Shown here: positions 54,471-62,010 of the stretch, in pieces | How positions within the stretch are numbered: the stretch's first letter is position 1 | Layout: each line of letters opens with the position of its first letter | Source: Megascapheus bottae | Lineage: Eukaryota; Chordata; Mammalia; Rodentia; Geomyidae | NCBI GenBank assembly: GCA_024803745.1 | Contig: JANJXV010000049.1 | Coordinates: forward strand, 2,772,501-2,836,500 | Reading direction: 5' to 3' | DNA length: 64,000 nucleotides | The notes under the pieces: generated by a model | Databases searched by the model: none | What the model was told of the DNA's origin: nothing | The model's input: the letters and a program-made list of their open reading frames with translations, nothing else | Program-made: the position numbers and the translations under genes

Positions 54471-54934
54471 TATTGTAAGGGTCAATGTTAGTGTTAGGGT
54501 TAGGTTTAGGGTTGGGGTTATGTTAAGGGTTAGGGTTAGGGTTAGGGATAAGATAAGGGTTATGGTTAGGGTTAGGTTTAGGGTTAGGGTAAGGGCAAGG
54601 GTTACGGTTAGGGTTAGGGTTAGGGTTAGGCTAAGGGTAAGGGTTAGGGTTAGGGTTAGGCTTAGGTTTAGGTTTAGGTTTAGGTTTTGGGTAAGGGTAA
54701 GGGTTAGGGTTAGGGTTAGGGTAGGTTTATTGAAGGGGTAAGGGTAAGGGTTAGGTTTAGGGTTGGGGTTAAGGTTAGGGTTAGGGTAAGTGTAAGGGTT
54801 AGGGTTAGGGTTAGGTTAAGGGTTAGGGTTACGGTTAGGGTTAGGTTAGGGTACGGGTTAGGGTTAAGGTTAGGTTTAGGGTTAGAGTTAGGGTTAGGGT
54901 TAGGGTAAGGGTAAGGGTTAGGGTTAGGGTTAGG

Positions 54935-55700
54935 GTTAGGGTAAGTGTTAGGTTTAGGTGTTAGGGTTAGTGTTAGGGTTAGGTTAAGGGTTAGGGTTAC
55001 GGTTAGGGTTAGGGTTAGGATAAGGGTTAGGTTTAGGTTTAAGATAATGGTAAGAGTTAGGGTTAGAGTTAGGGTTAGGGTTAGGTATGGTTTAGTGTTA
55101 TGGTTAGGGTTAGGTTTAAGTTTGGGTTTAAGGTTAGGGTTAGGGTTAGGGTAAGTGTAAGGGTTATGGTTATGGTTAGGGTTAGGGTAAGTGTTAGGGT
55201 TAGGGTTAGGGTTAGGGTTATAGTTAGGGTTAGGTTTAGGGTTAGGGTTAGGGTCAGGGTTAGGTTTAGTGTTGGGGTTAAGCTTAGGGTTAGAGTAAGT
55301 GTTAGGGTTAGGGTTAGGGTTGCGTTTAGGGTTAGGTTTAGGATTACGGTTAGGGTTAGGGTTAGAGTTAGGGTAAGGGTATGTGTTAGGGTTAGGGTTA
55401 TGGTTAGGGTTAGGGTTAGTGTAAGGGTAAATTTAAGGGTTAGGGTTAGGGTTAGGGTTAAGTTTAGGTTTATGGTAAGGGTAAGCTTTAGGGTTAGGGT
55501 TTGGTCAGGGTTAGGGTAAGGGTAAGGGGTACGGTTAGGATGAGAGTTATGAATAGGGTTAGGTTTAGGGTTAGGGTAAGGGTTAGGGTTAGGGTTAGGG
55601 TTAGGGTAAGGGTAAGGGTAACGGTTAGGGTTAGCGTAGGGTTAGGGGTTAGGGTTAGGGTTAGGTTTGGGGTTAAGGTTATGGTTAGGGTTAGGATAAG
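54935..55700 (+). repeat. Block O, copy 1 (partner at 60655-61430)
   Basis: The block has GGTAAGTGTTAGGTTTAGG at 54940, a GGTAATGGTAAGA string near 55044, M0 near 55114, M1 at 55264, M2 at 55377, a GGTAAATTTAAGGG string near 55425 and GGAATAGGG or GAATAGGG near 55550. The partner at an offset of about 5.71-5.72 kb repeats the full order. Confidence 0.88.
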
Positions 55701-56059
55701 GGTAAGGATTAGGGTTAGGGTTAGGGTTAGGGTTAGGTTTAGGGTAGGCGTTAGGGTTAGGGTTAGCTTTAGGGTAGGGGTTAGGGAATGGCTAAATGTT
55801 AGGTTTAGGGTTAGGGTAGGATAAGGTTAAGGGTTAGGGTTAGGGTTAGGGTTAGGTTTTGGGGTTAGGGTTAGGGTTATGTTTAGGGTTAGGGTTAGGG
55901 TTAGGGTTAGGTTTAGGGTTAGGGTTAGGGTTAGGGTTTGGGTTAGGTTTAGGTTTAGGGTTAGAGTTAGGGTTAGGGTTCAGGTAAGGGTAAGGGTTAG
56001 GGTTAGGGTTTGGGTTAGGGTAAGGGTTAGGTTTAGGGGTTTGTGTTAGTGTTAAGGGT

Positions 56060-56390
56060 TAGGGTTAGGGTTGAGGTTAGGGTTAGGATAAGGGTTAGTG
56101 TTAGGGTTAGGTTAATGGTAAGTATAAGGGTTATGGTTAGGGTTAGAGTTAGGTAAGGTTTAGGGTTAGGGTTAGGGTTAGGTTTAAGTTTGGGGTTAGG
56201 GTTAGGGTTAGGGTTAGGGTAAGGTAAGAGTTAGGTTTAGGGTTAGTGTTAGGGTAAGGGTACGGTAAGGCTTAGGGTTAGGGTTAGGTTCAGGGTAAGA
56301 TTTAGGGCTTGGGTTAGGGTTACGGTTAGAGTTAGTTTTAGGGTTAGTTTAGGGTAATGGTTAGGGTTAGGGTTAGGGTTAGGGTAATGG
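56060..56390 (+). repeat. Block N, copy 2
   Basis: This copy matches 54140-54470 and is shortened near GGTACGGTAAGG (56258). M0 is at 56182. Confidence 0.85.
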
Positions 56391-56460
56391 TTAAGTTTAG
56401 GGTTCAGGGTTGGGGTTAGGTTTAGGTTTAGGGTAATGGTTAGGGTTAGGGTTAGGGTTA

Positions 56461-56825
56461 GTGTAAGGTTTAGGGTTAGGGTTAGCGTTAGGGTAGGGAT
56501 TAGGGAAAGGGAAAGTGTTAGGGTTAGTGTTAGGGTTAGGATAAGGGTAAGGGTTAGGGTTAGGATAAGGGTAAGGATTAGGGTTAGGTTAAGGGCAAGG
56601 GTTATGTTTAGGGTTAGTGTTAGGTTTAGGCTAAGGGTAAGGGTTAGGGTTAGGGTTGGGGTTAGGTTTAGGTTTAGGGTAAGGGTAAGGGTTAGGGTTA
56701 GGGTTAGTGTAAGGTTTAGGGTTAGGGTTAGCGTTAGGGTAGGGATTAGGGAAAGGGAAAGTGTTAGGGTTAGGGTTAGGGTTAGGATAAGGGTAAGGGT
56801 TAGGGTTAGGGTTAGCATTAGCTGT
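56461..56825 (+). repeat. 246-bp-offset duplication
   Basis: A stretch of about 115 bases starting GTGTAAGGTTTAGGG at 56461 and containing GGGTAGGGATTAGGGAAAGG and GGAAAGTGTTAGGG is repeated from 56707, an offset of 246 bases (41 hexamers). The second copy ends in GTTAGCATTAGCTGTTAGGG. Confidence 0.9.
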
Positions 56826-57489
56826 TAGGGTTAGGGTTAGGGTTATGGTTAGGGTTTAGGGTTAGGCTTAGTGTTAGGGTAGGGTTAGGTTTGGTAATGG
56901 TTAGGGTTAGGTTTAGGGTAAGGGTAAGGGTAAGGTTTAGGTTTATTGTTAGGGTTAGGGTTAAAGTTAGGGTTAGGGTAAGGGTAAGGGTTAGGTTTAG
57001 AGTTAGATTTAGGGTTAGGGTAAGGGTAAGGGTTAGGGTTAGGGATACGGTTAGGGTTAGGGTAAGGGTTAGGGTTAGGGTTAGGATAAGGGTAAGGGTA
57101 GGGTTAGGGTTAGTGTTAGGGGTTAGGGTTAGTGTTAGTGTTAGGGTTAGTGTTAGCGTTAGGGGTTAGTGTAAGGTTAGGGTTAAGTTTAGGTTTAGGT
57201 AAGGGTTAGAGTTAGGGTTAGGGTTAGGATTAGGTTTACGGTTAGGGTTAGTGTTAGGGTTAGGCTTAGGGTTTAGAGTTAGGGTTAGTTTTAGGATTAG
57301 GTTTAGGGTTAGGGTTAGGGTTAGGATTAGGGTAAGTGTTAGGGTTAAGGTTAGGGTTAGGGTTAGGGTAAAGTTTACGATTAGGGTTAGGGTTAGGGTT
57401 AGGGTAAGTGTAAGCGTTAGGGTTAGGGTTAGCGTTAGGCTTAGGGTTTATTGTTAGGGTTAGTTTTAGGATTAGGTTTAGGGTTAGGG

Positions 57490-58230
57490 TTAGGGTAAGA
57501 GTAAGGGTTATGCTTAGGGTTAGGGTTATTTTTAGCGTTAGGGTTAGGGTAAGGGTAAGTGTTAGGTTTAGGGTTAGGTTTAGGTTTAGGTTTAAGGTTG
57601 AGGTTAGGGTTAGGGTTAGGGTTAGGGTTAGGGTAAGGGTTAGGGTTAGGGTTACGGTTAAGGTTAGGGTCAGGATTAGGGTTAGGGTTAGCGTAAGGGA
57701 TAGGGTTAGGGTTAGGGTAAAGGTTGAGGTTAGGGTTAGGGTTAGAGTAAGGGTTAGGTTTAGGGTTAGGGTACGGGTTAGGGTTAGGGTTCAGTTTAGG
57801 GTAATGTTAAGTGTTAGGGTTAGGGTTAGGGTTAGGGTAAGGTTTAGGGTTAGGTTTAGGGTTAGGTTTAAGTTTGGGGTTAAGGTAAGGGTTAGGGTTA
57901 CGGTAAGTTTAAGGGTTAGGGTTAGGGTTAGGTTAAGTGTTAGGTTTAGGGATATGGTTAGAGTTAGGGTAAGGGTTAGGTTTAGGGTTAGGTTTAGTGT
58001 TGTGGTTAAGGTTAGGGTTAGAGTAAGGGTTACTGTTAGGGTTAGGGTTAGGTTTAGGATTAGGTTTAGTGTTACGGTTAGGGATAGGGTTATGGTTAGG
58101 GTAAGGGTATGTGTTAGTGTTAGGGTTAGGGTTAGGGTTAGCGTTAGGGTAAAGGTAAGGGTTAGGGTTAGGGAAAGGGTAAGGTTTAGGGTTAGGGTTA
58201 GGTTTAGGGTTGGGGTTAACTTTAAGGTTA
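57490..58230 (+). repeat. S-R-M superunit, copy 4
   Basis: S is at 57525, R at 57590 (65 bases), a second TTGAGG near 57723, GGTAATGTTAAGTGTTAGGG at 57800, M0 at 57866, M1 (GTTTAGTGTTGTGGTTAAGG) at 57992, M2 at 58105 and GTTAGCGTTAGGGTAAAGG at 58137. S to M2 is 580 bases. The Val-Arg phase is open for 322 codons (57510-58478), the longest in the window. I treat it as a consequence of the repeat. Confidence 0.88.
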
Positions 58231-60654
58231 GGGTTATGGTAAGGGTAAGGATTAGGTTTAGGGTTAGTGTTAGTGTTAGTGTTAGGGTTAGGTTTAGGGT
58301 TAGGCTTAGGGTTAGGGTTACGGTTAGGGTTAGGGTAAAGTTTAGGGTTAGCGTTATAGTTAGGGTAAGGGTAAGGGTTAGGGTTAGGGTTGGGGTTAGG
58401 GTAAGGGTAATTGTTAGTTTTAAGGTTAGGTTTAGGATAAGGGTAAGAGTTAGGGTTAGGTTTAGGTTTAGGGGTTAGGGTTAGGGTTAGTTTTAGGGTT
58501 ATGGTTAGGGTTAGTGTAAAGTTTCGGATTAGGGTTATTTTTAGGGTAAGGGTAAGGGTTAGGGTTAGCGTTAGGGTTAGGGTTAGGTTTATGGTTAGGG
58601 TTAGGACAAGGGTAAGGGTTAGGGTTAAGGTTAGGGTTACGGTTAGGTTTAGGGTTAGGGTTAGGATTAGGGTAAGGTAAGTGTTAGGTTGAGGATTAGG
58701 GTTAGGGTTAGGGTAAGTTTTAGGGTTAGGTTTAGGTTAGGTTTAGGGTTAGGGTTAGGGTAATGGTAAGGGTTAGGTTTAGGGTTAGTGTTAGGATTAG
58801 GGTAAGGGTAAGGCTTAGGTTTAGGGTTAGGGTTAGTTTAAGGGTAAGGGTTGGGCTTAGGGTTAGGGTTAATGTTAGGTTAAGGGTTAGGGTTAGGGGT
58901 TATGGTTAGGGTTAGGTAAGGGGTAGGGTTAGTGTTAGGGTTAGGGTTAGGGTAAGATTTAGGGTTAGGTTTAGGGTTAGGGTAAGGGTTAGAATTAGGG
59001 TTAGGGTTAGGGTAAGGGTAAGTGTTAGTGTTAGGGTTAGGTTTAGCGTAATGGTTAGTGTTAGTGATAGGGTTAGTTTTAGGGTTGGGGTTAAGGGCAG
59101 GGTTAAGGTTAGGGTAAGGGTAAGGGTTAGGGATATGGTTAGGGTTACGGTTAGGTTTAGGGTTAGGGTTAGGGTAAGGGTAAGTGTTAGGGTTAAGTTT
59201 AGGGTTAGGGTTAAAGATCGGGTTAGCGTTAGGGTAAGGATAAGGGTTATGTTAGGGTTAGGGTTAGGGTTAGGGTAAGTGTTAGGTTTAGGGTTAGGTT
59301 TAGGGGTAGGTTTAGGGTTAGGTTTAGGGTTAGGGTAAGGGTTAGGGTTAGGGTCAGGATTAGGTTTAGGGTTAGGGTTAGGGTTAGGTAAGTGTAAGGG
59401 TTAGGGTTAGGGTGAGGGTTATGGTTAGGGTTACCATAAGGGTATGTGTTAGGAATAGGGTTAGGGTTAGGTTTAGCTTTAGGGTAAGGGTAAGGGTTAG
59501 GGTTACTGTTAGGGTTAGGTTTAGGGTAAGGTTTAGGGTTAGGTTTAGGGTAAGGGTAAGGTTTAGGGTTAGGGTTAGGGTTAGGGTTAGGATAATGGTA
59601 AGGGCTAGGGTTTGGTGTATGGTTATGTTTAGGGTTAGGGTAAGGGTTAGGGTTAGGGTTAGGTTTAGGGTAAGGATTAGGGTTAGGGTTAGGGTTAGGG
59701 CTAGGGTTAGGGTTAGGGTTAGGTTAAGGTTAGGGTAAGGGTTAGGGTTAGGTTTAGCATTAGGATAAGGGTAAGGGTTAGGTTTAGTGTTAGGGTTAGG
59801 GTTAAGGTAAGGTAAGGGTCAGGGTCTAGTTTCAGGTTAGCGTTAGGGTTAGGGTTAGGGTTAGAGTAAGGGTAAGGGTTAGGTTTAGGCTTAGGGTTAG
59901 GTTTAGGTTTAGGTTTAGGGTTAGGGTTAGGGTTAGTTTTAGGGTTAGGGTTAGTATAAGGGTAAGGGATAGAGTTAGGGATAGGTTTAGGGTTAGGGTT
60001 ATGTTTAGGGTTAGGGTTAGGATAAGGGTAAGTGGTAGGGTTTGGGTTAGAGTTAGGGTTAGGTTTAGGGTAATGTAAGGGTTAGGTTTAGGTTTAGGGT
60101 TAGGGTTAGGTAAGGGTAAGGCTTAGGTTTAGGGTTAGGGTTAGGGTTAGGATTAGGGTAAGGGTAAGTGTTAGGGTTAGGATTAGGGTTAGGGTTAGGG
60201 TATGGATTAGGGTTAGTTTTAGTGTTAGGGTTAGGGTTAGGGTTAGGGTTAGGGTAAGGGTAAGAGTTAGGTTTAGGTTTAGGTTTAGGGTTGGGGTTAG
60301 GGTAACTTTAGCGTTAGGGTTAGGGTAAGTGTAAGGGTTAGGGTTAGGTTTAGGGTTAGGGTTAGGGTAAGGGTAAGGGTTAGGGTTAAGGTTAGGGTTA
60401 TGGTTAGGTTTAGGGTTATGGTTAGGATTAGGGTAAGGGTAAGTGTTAGGGTTAGGATTAGGGTTAGGGTTAGGGTATGGGTTAGGGTTACTTTTAGTGT
60501 TAGGTTTAGGGTTAGGGTTAGGGTAAGTGTAAGAGTTAGGTTTAGGGTTAGTGTTAGGGTAAGGTTAAGGCTAAGGCTTAGGGTTAGGGTTAGGGTTAGG
60601 GTAATATTTAGGGTTTGGGTTAGGGTTATGGTTAGAGTTAGGGTTAGGGTTAGG
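58231..60654 (+). repeat. TTAGGG background with isolated M2-type element
   Basis: This stretch has an M2 string (GGGTATGTGTTAGG) at 59440 after GGTTACCATAAGGG, but no recognisable M1 at the expected distance. GATCGG near 59217 is the only such string I noticed. Bases 60520-60660 are a remnant of block N. No gene is visible. Confidence 0.75.
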
Positions 60655-61430
60655 GTTAGGGTAAGTGTTAGGTTTAGGGGTTAGGGTTAGTGTTAGGGTT
60701 AGGTTAAGGTTTAGGGTTACGTTTAGGGCTAGGGTTAGGATAAGGGTTCCGGTTAGGGTTAAGGTAATGGTAAGAATTAGGGTTAGGGTTAGGGTTAGGT
60801 TAGGTTTAGGGTTATGGTTAGGGTTAGGTTTAAGTTTGATGTTAATGTTAGGGTTAGGGTTAGGGTAAGTGTAAGGGTTATGGTTAGGGTTAGGGTTAGG
60901 GTAAGTGTTAGGGTTATGGTTAGGGTTAGAGTTAGGGTTAGGGTAAGCGTTAGGGTTAGGGTTAGGGTTAGGTTTAATGTTGGGGTTAAGGTTAGGGTTA
61001 GAGTAAGGGTTAGGGTTAGGGTTAGGGTTGGGTTGAGGGTTAGGTTTAGGATTACGGTTAGGGTTAGGGTTAGAGTTAGGGTAAGGATATGTGTTAGGGT
61101 TAGGGTTACGGTTAGAGTTAGGGTTAGCGTAAGGGTAAGTTTAAGGGTTAGGGTTAGGGTTAGGGTTAAGGTTAGGTTTAGGGTAAGGGTAAGCTTTAAT
61201 GTTCGGGTTAGGTCAGGGTTAGGCTAAGGGTAAGGTGTAGGGTTAGGGTGAGGGTTAGGAATAAGGTTAGGTTTAGGGTTACGGTAAGGATTAGGGTTAG
61301 GGTTAGGGTTAGGGTAAGGGTAAGGGTTAGGGTAAGCGTAGGGTTAGGGGTTACGGTTAGTGTTAGGGTTAGGGTCAGGGTTAGGTTTAGGGTTGGGCTT
61401 AAGGTTAGGGTTAGGTTTAGGATAAGGGTA
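60655..61430 (+). repeat. Block O, copy 2
   Basis: This copy matches 54935-55700. M0 (GTTTAAGTTTGATGTTAATG) is at 60828, M1 (GTTTAATGTTGGGGTTAAGG) at 60972, M2 (GGATATGTGTTAGGG) at 61085, GTTAGCGTAAGGGTAAG near 61125 and GGAATAAGG near 61258. Within about 70 bases of its end the sequence becomes block M, whose other copies sit 8-10 kb upstream. Confidence 0.88.
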
Positions 61431-61497
61431 ATAATTAGGGTTAGGGTTAGGGTTTGGGTTAGGTTTAGGGTTAGGGTAAGGGTTAGGGTTAGGGTTA

Positions 61498-62010
61498 GTG
61501 TTAGGGGTTATAGTTAGCGTTAGGGGTTAGGGTTAGGGTTAGGGTTACTGTTAGGGTTAGGGTAAGGGTTAGGTTAAGGGTTAGTGTTGGGTTAGGGTTA
61601 GGGGTTAGGTTTAGGGTTAGGGTTAGTGTTAGGGTTAGGTTAAGAGTTAGGGTTAGGGTTAGGGTTACGGTTAGGATAAGGGTTAGGGTTAGGGTTAGGT
61701 TTAGGGTTAGGGTAATGGCAAGGGTTATGGTTATGGTTAGGGTTAGGGTTAGTCTAAGGGTAAGGGTTAGGGTTAGGGTTTGGGTTAGGGTTAGGTTTAG
61801 GTTTAGGGTAAGAGTAAGGTTTAGGGTTAGGGTTAGGATTAGGGTAAGGGTTAGGGTTAGGGTTAGGGTTAGCGTTAGGGTAGGGGTTAGGGAAAGGGTA
61901 AGTGTTAGGGTTAGGGTTAGGGGTAGGATAAGGTTAAGGATTAGGGTTAGGGTTAGGGTTAGGGGTTAGGTTTAGGGTTATGGTTAGGGTTAGGGTAAAT
62001 GATAGGGTTA
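61498..62010 (+). repeat. Block M, copy 3
   Basis: This copy matches 51018-51545 almost base for base over the first 290 bases. GGGGTTATAGTTAGCG is near 61504, AGTCTAAGGG at 61751 and GGGGTAGGATAAGGTTAAGG near 61919. Confidence 0.92.

Larger units (their letters stand above)
7791..61096 (+). repeat. Dispersed M1-M2 module family (fixed 113-bp spacing)
   Basis: M1 is close to GTTTAGTGTTGGGGTTAAGG and M2 is close to GGGTATGTGTTA. Start positions (M1/M2) are 7791/7892, 9181/9292, 11957/12072, 14351/14464, 15556/15668, 22530/22643, 23010/23123, 24845/24958, 25085/25204, 27319/27431, 29078/29191, 42161/42274, 43358/43448, 45068/45181, 47182/47296, 50641/50756, 55264/55377, 57992/58105 and 60972/61085. 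Most distances are 112-115 bases, and three are 90, 101 and 119. Many copies also have a GTTACGGTTAGG-type string between the two and TTAGCATTAGGG or TTAGCGTTAGGG 35-45 bases after M2. Confidence 0.9.

Noticed and set aside
57510..58478. 322-codon + strand open frame (Val-Arg repeat), and similar ones at 44445-45389, 24729-25553, 12488-13267 and 201-941
   Set aside because: The frame is open because AGGGTT repeats have no stop in this phase and most variants keep it open. The product is a two-residue repeat with no domain. Start codons come from random TTATGG variants, and no promoter, intron or codon bias is visible.
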